DNA of 22,337 nt from Candidatus Hydrogenedens terephthalaticus JGI OTU-1 (GTDB lineage: Bacteria; Hydrogenedentota; Hydrogenedentia; Hydrogenedentales; Hydrogenedentaceae): positions 1 to 22,337 of the forward strand of contig AWNW01000046.1 in NCBI GenBank assembly GCA_000493945.1, in the 5' to 3' direction. Every line of letters begins with the position of its first letter. The first letter of the stretch is position 1. Under the pieces are notes generated by a model. It was not told the origin of the DNA and did no database searches. It saw only the letters and a program-made list of their open reading frames with translations. Below, in pieces: positions 8,103 to 16,311 of this stretch. Made by a program: the position numbers and the translations under genes.

Positions 8103-11003
8103 TTACCAGATATTTAATTGGGCTCGTTTTTCTTTTAATTCACTTACATATTGACTTGCTTTTGCTATTTTTTCACGAGTTTTCTCTATTTCTTCAGGTA
8201 AATTGTTTTTTTCAAAAAATCCAATAGCATCTTTCATGTGTGCAATATATTCATCCCAATAAAACGGCACATTTTTCCATATTAATGCACACCTTTCAAA
8301 ATTATCAATTGCAAGTTTTATGTAAGAGTTTTGTTCTTCAGGGTTATTACAATCTTTTGCTCCTGCAAACCATAGTGCTTTCCCGTAGTTATAATAAAGG
8401 TCCCCATTATGTGGACTTCTTCTTATTGCTTCATTAGCCCAATAGAGCATTTCTTTACGAGAATTATTAACAATTTCAAGGTCGGTCTCAGGAGATGAAT
8501 ATAGAAATAACAGCTTATTTATTTCAGTAAGATAATTAGGAATATCTTCCTGATAGGGGAAAATATTATCAACCTGTTTAAGATACTCCGCGTAATTAAT
8601 ACTTGAATTACGAATTCTATTTATTAACAGCCAGGGTTCCTTAACTAATAAAACAGCATTGTCGGGAACAGGGTTCCCTTCGGGTAAAGGTCTTGCTTTA
8701 TTACTACCTTGCCCTTCCGGTACATATAAGTTTCCAAACATTCGAAGTTTGTTTAAGTCAACAAAAAAGTATTTAAGAATGGTGGCAGACATTCTTGCTT
8801 GTTTATCTGTTTTATTGAGAGCAAAATTTAATACATCCGTAAAGACATAGTTTATAGATTTCAGAACAAGAGGAACTTCCGTATCTTTACCTACATTAAG
8901 GAAAGACATTCGACTTCGAACCAAATCCCGTGTATAAGGGAAAAAGGAAGCAATAAGAAGGATACAGCATGCCAAAGAAGTGATAATCGTTAGAGGAAAC
9001 GGTTTGATTTTTTGAGTAGGAGAAATCTCGCTATCCGTTTTTACAGTTTGCGTTTCATTTAGGAATATTGCCAAACCTATTATGAAATAAGTGACAAGAG
9101 AAGGATGAGAAAAATGTATATCCAAGCCCGCATGAATAAGAAAGGCTAAAATCCCAATACTCCATACAATACTGTAATAATTTCTATTTTCTTTTACACA
9201 TTGTGCTATTTTATGAAGAATGGTTAATATGAAAAATAAAAAGAAAATCCCACCTAAGATACCTGTTTCACATAATATTTGAAGGTAGCCATTATGACAC
9301 TCTTTAACATCACCCGCCCCTATGTATTGATAGTGAGGATATGCAAGAGCAAAGTTTCCCAACCCAACACCTGTAAAGAAATTATGAAACCACATAATTA
9401 ATCCTACTTTCCAATAACTCCAACGCAACCGAAATGAAGATGGATCACTTAAATGCTCCCATGAAACACCAACTCCACTTTCCATTATTTCCTCTGCCGC
9501 TTTATTCCTATCTCCCGAATTGTCGTAAGTATTCTTCTCATTGGAAGAAGATTGTTTATTGGTTATCCCCTGGTGTGTGTTTTCTGCAAATGCCATATTT
9601 GTCAATTGGGAGACATATAAAAGGCAAAAACCAACTATAAAAAGAAAAATCACAGATTGAAGAATTCGTTTCCTTTGTATATCAAAATATCGGAAGTAAA
9701 TAAATAAGGTAAATAGCAGGAATATTGAAAGGAAAAGGCTCAGCCATGAACCTCTTGAATAGGTTAGCCATAAAGACAGTAAGGAGAAGAAAGAACACAA
9801 TGAAAAAATAATAGAAAAAATAAAATATTTCCCTGCCTTATATCCTTTTTTAATGCATATCCACGCAAATAACCCAGAAGGTATTAAACTCATAATCGCC
9901 GCAAAGCCAGCAGTTAAATAGACATCAATATTAGAGTTCTCTTCAAAGGTATATGTTAATGGAAAAAGTTCTGTAGCATAAATAATTATTGTAGAAAGAA
10001 ACCAAATAATAGCCGTTTGTATTAAAACACCGCGTTCCTCTTTTTTTTGAATGGGTTCCTTATTGGGATTTTGCCATTCATTGTAAAACATATAAACATG
10101 ATAAATAGACCAATAAATAGCAATAGGTAAAAGTAGAATAATAAAACCGCCCAATGCATTTGGAAAAAGCATTGTTCCAAAGGCACGATTGATGTTAAAA
10201 CGATAAATTAATTCTTTAGAAAGTTCTGTAGTCCCAAAAAACTTGATACGCAACGCCGGGTCCATTAAGAGGCTTTTTCTTAAAAAAGGTAAGACATATT
10301 GGAAATGGTAAAAGGCATACCATGTTTGTAAACCAAGGGTTAACAAAATCGTCCATGTAAGAATATTCTTTTGTGAAGTTGTTTTGATACTCCCATACGC
10401 GGATAAAAACAGTAAAGCATAAGATGCCCATAAAATAAGATGACGATAACTTTTTCCAATTTGCCACGAAACAGGCAATAATAGAGTAAGAAAAACAACA
10501 AATAAAAATAAGGTGATTGTGTGAATGTCAAATCTAATTTTTCCTTTTTGTATAAATGTTCTGATAATGTAGGATAATGAGACTAAAATGATTGCCCAGA
10601 CAAAATAGGTATTATCTGTGGGATAGGTATATCCATCGAGCCAACAGCGGATTAATGTAATACCACATATCCCAAAAATTGGATGAATTATTGCAAGACC
10701 AGCAACAGCTACAAGAGATGCGAATACTATACCAATATCAGCACTCCCTCTGGGATATCTTGTAAAATTTAACACATCAAAATGAGACAAAAACCAGGGC
10801 TTGAATGCATCTAATAAATTGAAATAAGTTAGCAATAAAATAGCAGTAGACAGCAGCAAAGTAAAGATAAGGATAACAAAAAAGTATATTACAGGAATAT
10901 CAAGAATTTTTTCATTAAGTTCCAAACTATTTTGAAAAAAATGAAATTTTTTTGGAATGTCTTCTTGGATAACTTTTTTAGGAATTTTTTTTGTCTTTTT
11001 CAT
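8103..11003 (-). CDS. O-antigen polymerase/ligase-like membrane protein with C-terminal TPR-like domain
   Basis: This large polytopic inner-membrane protein (966 residues, more than ten hydrophobic segments) carries the Wzy_C signature shared by O-antigen polymerases, WaaL-type ligases and PglL-type oligosaccharyltransferases. The key features are TYSRGSW (Arg417) before a TM segment and GVGLGNF...PHY then ECHNGYLQ...ETGILGG (545-585, His570). Between them a hydrophilic loop (about 470-530) rich in Ser, Asn and Glu probably faces the periplasm. After the last TM segment (about 672-692) about 270 soluble residues follow, helical and TPR-like near the end (YYNYGKALWFAG at 870-881, IDNFERCALIW). 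It would act on undecaprenyl-linked glycan, joining repeat units or transferring them to an acceptor; the sequence does not say which. It sits 21 bases after the WecA-like gene, in line with a shared pathway. Confidence 0.85.
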   Translation of the reverse strand: MKKTKKIPKKVIQEDIPKKFHFFQNSLELNEKILDIPVIYFFVILIFTLLLSTAILLLTYFNLLDAFKPWFLSHFDVLNFTRYPRGSADIGIVFASLVAVAGLAIIHPIFGICGITLIRCWLDGYTYPTDNTYFVWAIILVSLSYIIRTFIQKGKIRFDIHTITLFLFVVFLTLLLPVSWQIGKSYRHLILWASYALLFLSAYGSIKTTSQKNILTWTILLTLGLQTWYAFYHFQYVLPFLRKSLLMDPALRIKFFGTTELSKELIYRFNINRAFGTMLFPNALGGFIILLLPIAIYWSIYHVYMFYNEWQNPNKEPIQKKEERGVLIQTAIIWFLSTIIIYATELFPLTYTFEENSNIDVYLTAGFAAIMSLIPSGLFAWICIKKGYKAGKYFIFSIIFSLCSFFSLLSLWLTYSRGSWLSLFLSIFLLFTLFIYFRYFDIQRKRILQSVIFLFIVGFCLLYVSQLTNMAFAENTHQGITNKQSSSNEKNTYDNSGDRNKAAEEIMESGVGVSWEHLSDPSSFRLRWSYWKVGLIMWFHNFFTGVGLGNFALAYPHYQYIGAGDVKECHNGYLQILCETGILGGIFFLFFILTILHKIAQCVKENRNYYSIVWSIGILAFLIHAGLDIHFSHPSLVTYFIIGLAIFLNETQTVKTDSEISPTQKIKPFPLTIITSLACCILLIASFFPYTRDLVRSRMSFLNVGKDTEVPLVLKSINYVFTDVLNFALNKTDKQARMSATILKYFFVDLNKLRMFGNLYVPEGQGSNKARPLPEGNPVPDNAVLLVKEPWLLINRIRNSSINYAEYLKQVDNIFPYQEDIPNYLTEINKLLFLYSSPETDLEIVNNSRKEMLYWANEAIRRSPHNGDLYYNYGKALWFAGAKDCNNPEEQNSYIKLAIDNFERCALIWKNVPFYWDEYIAHMKDAIGFFEKNNLPEEIEKTREKIAKASQYVSELKEKRAQLNIW

Positions 11004-11024
11004 ATTAAACCTGATTTCTATGAA

Positions 11025-12119
11025 TTATTTACCATTTGTAATTCTGGGAGCATTCATTAACAATACGATTAGAATATATATACCTAATACCTGAAGTATA
11101 ATCAGAACACTAAAATTAAAACTCAACATTGGAAGAAAAAGGGCACTAATACCAGAGATAATTCCTACCAACCAGATAAATTCTACCGCCTGACGAGAAG
11201 TCATCCCTAATTCTACAAGGCGATGTGAAAAATGTCTTTTATCTCCAAGCATAATAGGTTGATTATTCTTCCATCGCAGATATATTACACTAAAAGTATC
11301 AAATAAAGGCACACTCAAAATAACTACAGGTGTTAGAATGGCTACTCTTGAGGGGGTCCCTTGAAGATGAAATGTTCCCAGCACACTAATGGTAGAAAGG
11401 AAAAAACCACAAAACATACTTCCGGCATCGCCCATAAATATTTTGGCTGGGTTAATATTATGAAATAAGAATCCTGCAACACTACCTGCAAAAATCATTA
11501 ATAAAAGTCTTATTAGAAATTCATCATAAGGTTGAATACAGAAAAAGAAAGAAATAGCACAGATGAAAGATATCCCGGCACAAAGACCATCCATATTATC
11601 CAATAAATTTAATGAATTAGTTAATAGGACAATCCATGCAATGGTAATTAAATAGGACAAAATCCAATTTGAAAAATAAAACATTTCTATTCTTATACCA
11701 GAACATGCCAAAATAAATGCGGCTATAATTTGTCCCGTCAATTTTAACCAGGGATTGAGAACGGCTATATCATCAATAAGTCCTAAAAAGAAAATAATAA
11801 TCCCTCCAATTAGAATTCCTATAACTTTTTGAAAAGAGCCAAGACCCAAAAAATTGAACATAGAACTCCCCGGCAATGCTTCCCTGAAATCAGATGAAAA
11901 GATATATATAAAAAAAATTATAAGAAGTGTAATATGAAATGTTAGAAATACCCCTGCTCCCCCTAATAAAGGAGTAGATTTTTTATGTGTTTTTCTACCA
12001 TGTGGATGGTCTAATATGTTATGAGCAATTGCAAACTGACGAAACAACTCCGTTAAAAAAATAGACAATATAAATGATACAAATATCGCAAAAGCATATA
12101 TAAAGGAAAATATATCCAT
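11025..12119 (-). CDS. WecA/TagO-type undecaprenyl-phosphate glycosyl-1-phosphate transferase
   Basis: This integral membrane protein of 364 residues and about ten TM segments belongs to the MraY/WecA superfamily. It would transfer a sugar-1-phosphate from a UDP-sugar to undecaprenyl phosphate, the first membrane step in building a surface glycan. Visible motifs are DHPHGRKTH with TPLLGG (37-54), the Mg-binding pair Asp116-Asp117 in GLIDD, NSLNLLDNMDGL (168-179, with Asn171, Asp174 and Asp177), FMGDAGS (228-234) and a cytoplasmic HFSHR (296-300). The HFSHR loop and lack of the MraY lipid-II signature place it nearer WecA/TagO than MraY. The start overlaps the stop of the glycosyltransferase gene by one base (TAATG), so the two are translationally coupled. 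The sugar substrate cannot be read from sequence. Confidence 0.93.
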   Translation of the reverse strand: MDIFSFIYAFAIFVSFILSIFLTELFRQFAIAHNILDHPHGRKTHKKSTPLLGGAGVFLTFHITLLIIFFIYIFSSDFREALPGSSMFNFLGLGSFQKVIGILIGGIIIFFLGLIDDIAVLNPWLKLTGQIIAAFILACSGIRIEMFYFSNWILSYLITIAWIVLLTNSLNLLDNMDGLCAGISFICAISFFFCIQPYDEFLIRLLLMIFAGSVAGFLFHNINPAKIFMGDAGSMFCGFFLSTISVLGTFHLQGTPSRVAILTPVVILSVPLFDTFSVIYLRWKNNQPIMLGDKRHFSHRLVELGMTSRQAVEFIWLVGIISGISALFLPMLSFNFSVLIILQVLGIYILIVLLMNAPRITNGK

Positions 12120-13219
12120 TAATCAATTATACTCCGATACAAATCAAATTCTTTTTGTGCGGTCACTTTTATATCGAATTCAGACAATACCCTTTCTTTA
12201 GCAGTTTTACCCATTGTATCTCTAATTTCGTCATTATCTAACAAAAATTCTATGGCTTGTGCTAAGGCTTGTTCGTTATTGGGTGGAACATTAATACCTG
12301 TTATACCATCAAGATTTGCCCATTCTACACCTGTCCCAAGTTTTGTTGCTATCACAGGTTTTCCTGCAGCATGCGCCTCTATGATAGATAAACCAAAGGC
12401 TTCACTTCTTGCTATTGAAGGAAAAACAAAAATGGAACACGCATGTAAGTATTGAACCAATTCCTCATCAGTTAGTTTCCCAACAAAATAAATATTTTGA
12501 GCAGAAATACTTTTTGCCATTTGTTCTAAATGTTTCCTTTCAGGACCATCACCTGCTATAACAATAGGAACTTTTATGTAAGGAGAACATTTTAACAAAA
12601 TATGAATACCCTTATAATAACGATGAACACCACAAAAAAACACAAACGGTGTTCCATATTGCATTTTTATCGCATTTATTTTTTCTGTATCAGGTTTCAA
12701 AAAACGCTGAAAATCAATACCCAAAGGAACCATTCTGCATTTATCTAAAAAAGGACGCAAATAGGGAGAATTATTTGCGTAAATATTACTTGTTGGTATG
12801 ATAAGTTTTGCTTTATTTAAAAAATTATAAAAGAAAGGAGCATAGAATTTCATAGCAATTTTTTGCCGAACAACATCGCTATGGTAACGTACCACATAAG
12901 GTATTCTCCCCTTTGCTATTAAAACAGATAATTCCCCAAGAGGATTAGGTGTGTGGACAATAAATAAATCAGGTTTGATGTCTTTGATAAAAAAAGGAAA
13001 TAGGGGAGAGACTGGACTACTTAGAAGACGTCCCCATTCGCCAACATAGATAAAGTCAATCCCGTCTTTTGTTTCTTTATATGAACGAATGTTTTGACTA
13101 CAGACAATAACAGTAATTTTTGCCCATTGTTTTTGCTCTTGAATAGATAAAGAAATAAATTTCTCTATTCCTCCAACTACAGGAGGATATACATCTTTAT
13201 ATACATGACATATATGCAT
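12119..13219 (-). CDS. Family GT4 glycosyltransferase
   Basis: This is a GT-B fold retaining glycosyltransferase of 366 residues. The N-terminal domain begins with MHICHVYKDVYPPVVGGIE, whose Gly-Gly loop is typical for GT4. The C-terminal domain contains GDGPERKHLE (223-232), a VGKL step and the EX7E motif Glu273...Glu281 in SEAFGLSIIEA, followed by AAGKPVIATKLG. It lacks a signal peptide and would act at the cytoplasmic face, adding a sugar to the lipid-linked acceptor. It lies between the radical SAM gene (9-base gap) and the WecA-like gene (one-base overlap), so it should work in the same glycan pathway. Donor and acceptor are unknown. The ribosome site lies in the end of the upstream gene and is weak. 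Confidence 0.93.
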   Translation of the reverse strand: MHICHVYKDVYPPVVGGIEKFISLSIQEQKQWAKITVIVCSQNIRSYKETKDGIDFIYVGEWGRLLSSPVSPLFPFFIKDIKPDLFIVHTPNPLGELSVLIAKGRIPYVVRYHSDVVRQKIAMKFYAPFFYNFLNKAKLIIPTSNIYANNSPYLRPFLDKCRMVPLGIDFQRFLKPDTEKINAIKMQYGTPFVFFCGVHRYYKGIHILLKCSPYIKVPIVIAGDGPERKHLEQMAKSISAQNIYFVGKLTDEELVQYLHACSIFVFPSIARSEAFGLSIIEAHAAGKPVIATKLGTGVEWANLDGITGINVPPNNEQALAQAIEFLLDNDEIRDTMGKTAKERVLSEFDIKVTAQKEFDLYRSIID

Positions 13220-13228
13220 AATAAACCA

Positions 13229-14386
13229 TCAGTAAAAAGAATATTTTTGAGTTCCTAAAAATGTATTAGGATAAAAATGAAATTTTTCTATTTTCCCTTC
13301 AAAAAATAATTTTGTGGAAGGATGAGTTACCTGATATAACTGACTGCAATTAGCACATACGGGGTTTAGTTTCCCTGAAACATGTTGCCATCGCAAGTCT
13401 TTATATTTGTTATTAAACCAAATTGATTTAAAATCCGTATCATAAATATTTCCCATAAAAAATTGATGATAACCAAGTGTATAGCAACAGGGCATAAAAT
13501 CACCATTGGCTAATATGGTAGGTTTTTCCCACAAATCAAAACATGTAAGTATTCCCTCATGAGGTGGTAATACTTCATCAAAAGAATCAAAATCATGCGG
13601 AGGAATAACTGCAAAATCAGAAGAATTTAATGATCGAATTAATTGTAATATTTCCTTCTTTTCATCAGTAGAAAGACCCTGGACACATTCATCTTTAATA
13701 GGTTTACCATCAGGAAGCACTTTATCATCGGGAATGCCGATTGTGATTAAATGTTGAAAACACAACATGTTAGCCCCTGTTTCTCTTAAAATCCGCACCA
13801 TTTCAGGTATTTGATTTATCATACTTTTGAATAGAATAGAATGGACAGCAATAACGGGATATTGAGAACTATTTTTTCGTTTAGTTTCTGCAAGAAGTTT
13901 TATATTATCTAACACTCTTTGTAATGAATGATTTTTAGAACCGGGTCGTATCCATAAATACAATTCTGGTTCAACCGATTCAATAGAAACCGCAATTTTA
14001 TCATGTTGAAGTTCAACCAGTTTTTCCGCTATCTCTTCTGACATAATAGTCAAATTTGAATTAAAATAAGTTTCTAAATTTTTTTCTTTACAAAACCCTA
14101 TGGCATTTATCAAATCAGGGTATAACAGAGGTTCCCCCAACCCCTGTATATGAACACCTTTTAAGTATTTGTATTCATATATATCATTTATAATTTTTTT
14201 TAATACAGGGAAAGACAAGTCTTTATATTCCGAAATTTTGTTACAGCCGTGAGGGCACATAATACACTTGAGATTACAACGATTCGTAGGTTCAATTTGT
14301 AAAATAGTTGGAAAGACAGGAGCATTTATCCATGCGGATATAACAGACCTAAATTGTGCAGGCAAAAAATACCAAAACCCTTTCAT
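13229..14386 (-). CDS. Radical SAM/SPASM domain protein
   Basis: This is a radical S-adenosylmethionine enzyme with an extra iron-sulfur domain. Numbered from the TTG at 14443 (404 residues), it has the CX3CX2C cluster motif Cys56, Cys60, Cys63 (NRCNLKCIMC), a GLGEP motif (101-105) in place of the common GGEP, and a C-terminal SPASM region with Cys301, Cys319-Cys320 and Cys363/Cys366, including the typical FMGNIYDTDFKSIW. SPASM enzymes modify peptides, proteins or small molecules; the substrate here is unknown. I chose the ATG at 14386 (385 residues). It leaves 95 bases for two divergent promoters, whereas the TTG start would leave 38. Neither start has a strong ribosome site. The gene opens the minus-strand glycan run, 9 bases before the GT4 gene. 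Confidence 0.88.
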   Translation of the reverse strand: MKGFWYFLPAQFRSVISAWINAPVFPTILQIEPTNRCNLKCIMCPHGCNKISEYKDLSFPVLKKIINDIYEYKYLKGVHIQGLGEPLLYPDLINAIGFCKEKNLETYFNSNLTIMSEEIAEKLVELQHDKIAVSIESVEPELYLWIRPGSKNHSLQRVLDNIKLLAETKRKNSSQYPVIAVHSILFKSMINQIPEMVRILRETGANMLCFQHLITIGIPDDKVLPDGKPIKDECVQGLSTDEKKEILQLIRSLNSSDFAVIPPHDFDSFDEVLPPHEGILTCFDLWEKPTILANGDFMPCCYTLGYHQFFMGNIYDTDFKSIWFNNKYKDLRWQHVSGKLNPVCANCSQLYQVTHPSTKLFFEGKIEKFHFYPNTFLGTQKYSFY

Positions 14387-14481
14387 AAAAATAAAATCCA
14401 GATTATAAAAATTCGAATGATTTTTAATTATAATATCATACAAAATATCTTAGATTATGAATAACGAAGGAAGGAATACAT
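14387..14481. promoter_or_regulatory. Divergent promoter region between radical SAM gene and RACo-like gene
   Basis: This very AT-rich spacer separates two divergent transcription units. TATAAT occurs on the plus strand at 14429-14434 and, overlapping it, on the minus strand (plus-strand ATTATA, 14427-14432), about 40-50 bases from each start. No convincing -35 box is seen on either strand. The assignment rests on position and the -10-like boxes only. Confidence 0.35.
14467..14476 (+). promoter_or_regulatory. Tandem Shine-Dalgarno fixing a TTG start
   Basis: AAGGAAGGAA ends 5 bases before the TTG at 14482. The only nearby ATG (14457-14459) is out of frame and lies before the site. This decides the non-ATG start of the RACo-like gene. 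Confidence 0.7.
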
Positions 14482-16305
14482 TTGAGCGATATATCAATAA
14501 AAATAATGCCAACAAACCATAAAATAAGAGTAAAAAAGGGGAGTTATTTAATAGATGTCTTATATGAACATGGTTTTATAATCCCTTCTTCATGTGGTAA
14601 AAGAGGAATATGTGGAAAATGTTTAGTGGAAATAGAATACACGAGCGAAAGCAATGAAGAATCAGTGGAAGAAAAATCACATCTATTTGTTAATTCATGT
14701 CAGTTCATAATAGAAAAAGATATTACCGTTTATTTGCCTCAAATGCAAATAGATAAACAAAAGGAAATATACAAATACAAAAAACCCTATCAAATAAAAG
14801 TTGAAACAAATATTAATCCCAATATTCAAGTATTAAAAATAAATGTTGAAAGAGAAGAGATAAAAAAGTCAAAGTCATACCTGGATTATTTTTTTAATCT
14901 CGTTGCTAAAAAAAATGTATCCATAGAAGTGTTAAAAAAAATAGCCTGTGTTAAAAATGATGTAAATAAATCTTATAATTTGATATGTAGCAATCAACAA
15001 ATTATAGACATAAAAAGTGAAGATAAATTTAACGGTATTTTTGGTATTGCTATAGATTTGGGGACAACTTCTATCGCAATAGAACTTATAGATTTAATGT
15101 CTGGAAAAAATGTCGGAGACATATCTGAGTTAAATCCACAAATATTATATGGTGATGATGTTATAAGTAGAATATCTTACGCTATCCAATCAAAAGAAAA
15201 TATAAAACTAATGCAAAAAAGTGTTATCTCGGGAATTAATAATCTTATTGAGCAATTAATAGAGAAAATAGGTATAACACAAAATGATATTTATGATGTT
15301 GTAGTTGCAGGGAATACAACAATGATACATTTATTATTAGGTATAGACCCCGATTCACTTGGTGAATATCCCTTTACACCAACTTTTATAAGTAGTCTTG
15401 CAATACCAGCAAAAGAAATAGGTATGCATACACACCCAGAGGCACAAATGTATATTTATCCTGCTATAGGAGGTTTTGTAGGTGGAGATATAACCGCTGG
15501 TTTACTTGCTATAAATGCCATGAAACAAGAGAACCCATTTCTTTTTGTTGATTTAGGCACCAATGGTGAAATCGTTGTATCAAAACAAGAGCATTTATTT
15601 GCAACATCAACCGCAGTAGGTCCTGCTTTTGAAGGTGTAAGAATACAATGTGGTATGAGAGCCTCAATAGGTGCTATAGAAAGAATAACAATAAATAGTG
15701 AAGATATAGACATAAAGGTAATTGGAAATATAGAGCCAGTAGGAATATGTGGCAGTGCCTTGATAGATTTATTAGCAATTCTATTGAGATTAAAAATTGT
15801 AAATACCAGCGGAAGAATGCTGTTAGAATCAGTAAACAACCCCAATATCCCTGAAAAGATACGAAAGAGAGTGAAAACAAATAATTCGGATGTTATTTTT
15901 GAAGTATTCCATGGAAAAAATAAAAAGATATTCCTTTCTTCTCGTGATGTCAGACAATTACAATTATCATGCTCAGCAATAAAATGCGGAATAAAACTTT
16001 TGGCGAAAGAAGCCGCTATAGAACTTCAAACAATTAAGAAAGTATATATTGCAGGAACATTTGGTTTTTATTTAGATAAGAAAAATTTGAAAACGATTGG
16101 AATTATTCCAGATGAAATTAATGAGGAAAAAATAGATTTTGTTGGTAACAGTAGTCTGGCAGGAGCGAAATATGCCTTGATAAACAAAAACTTGAGAAGC
16201 AGTATCGAAGAAATATCAAGAAAAATTAAACATATTGACCTATCCACTATTCCAGAATTTGAAGAAGAATTTGCTATGTCAACATTTTTCCCTGAATCGG
16301 AATAG
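14482..16305 (+). CDS. RACo-like 2Fe-2S ferredoxin/ASKHA protein (corrinoid activation type)
   Basis: The 607-residue protein has the domain order of the reductive activators of corrinoid proteins. A plant-type 2Fe-2S domain carries Cys38-X5-Cys44-X2-Cys47 and Cys73 (SSCGKRGICGKC, NSC). A linker and middle region follow (about 90-185), then an ASKHA ATPase domain with IDLGTTS (191-197), VAGNTTM (275-281), VDLGTNGE (356-363), PVGICGSA (419-426) and the family's SSRDVRQLQ...AIKCGIKLL and AGTFGFYL motifs. Such proteins use ATP hydrolysis to drive one-electron reduction of Co(II)-corrinoid methyl carriers back to Co(I). No corrinoid protein or methyltransferase gene lies in the window, so the partner is unknown and the gene may serve a distant locus. 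It starts with TTG behind a strong ribosome site and ends 6 bases from the convergent aminotransferase gene. Confidence 0.88.
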   Translation: MSDISIKIMPTNHKIRVKKGSYLIDVLYEHGFIIPSSCGKRGICGKCLVEIEYTSESNEESVEEKSHLFVNSCQFIIEKDITVYLPQMQIDKQKEIYKYKKPYQIKVETNINPNIQVLKINVEREEIKKSKSYLDYFFNLVAKKNVSIEVLKKIACVKNDVNKSYNLICSNQQIIDIKSEDKFNGIFGIAIDLGTTSIAIELIDLMSGKNVGDISELNPQILYGDDVISRISYAIQSKENIKLMQKSVISGINNLIEQLIEKIGITQNDIYDVVVAGNTTMIHLLLGIDPDSLGEYPFTPTFISSLAIPAKEIGMHTHPEAQMYIYPAIGGFVGGDITAGLLAINAMKQENPFLFVDLGTNGEIVVSKQEHLFATSTAVGPAFEGVRIQCGMRASIGAIERITINSEDIDIKVIGNIEPVGICGSALIDLLAILLRLKIVNTSGRMLLESVNNPNIPEKIRKRVKTNNSDVIFEVFHGKNKKIFLSSRDVRQLQLSCSAIKCGIKLLAKEAAIELQTIKKVYIAGTFGFYLDKKNLKTIGIIPDEINEEKIDFVGNSSLAGAKYALINKNLRSSIEEISRKIKHIDLSTIPEFEEEFAMSTFFPESE

Positions 16306-16311
16306 ATAGAA

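Noticed and set aside
10216..10531. Two overlapping minus-strand frames within the polymerase/ligase gene
   Set aside because: They are alternative frames of a coding region with clear membrane segments in the main frame.
14441..14443. TTG as the start of the radical SAM gene
   Set aside because: Possible, since the frame is open, but it adds 19 residues without a recognised motif and leaves only 38 bases for two divergent promoters. The ATG at 14384-14386 is preferred with modest confidence.
15456..15845. 129-residue antisense reading frame inside the RACo-like gene
   Set aside because: It lies fully opposite conserved ASKHA motifs and its composition mirrors them. There is no ribosome site or recognisable domain.
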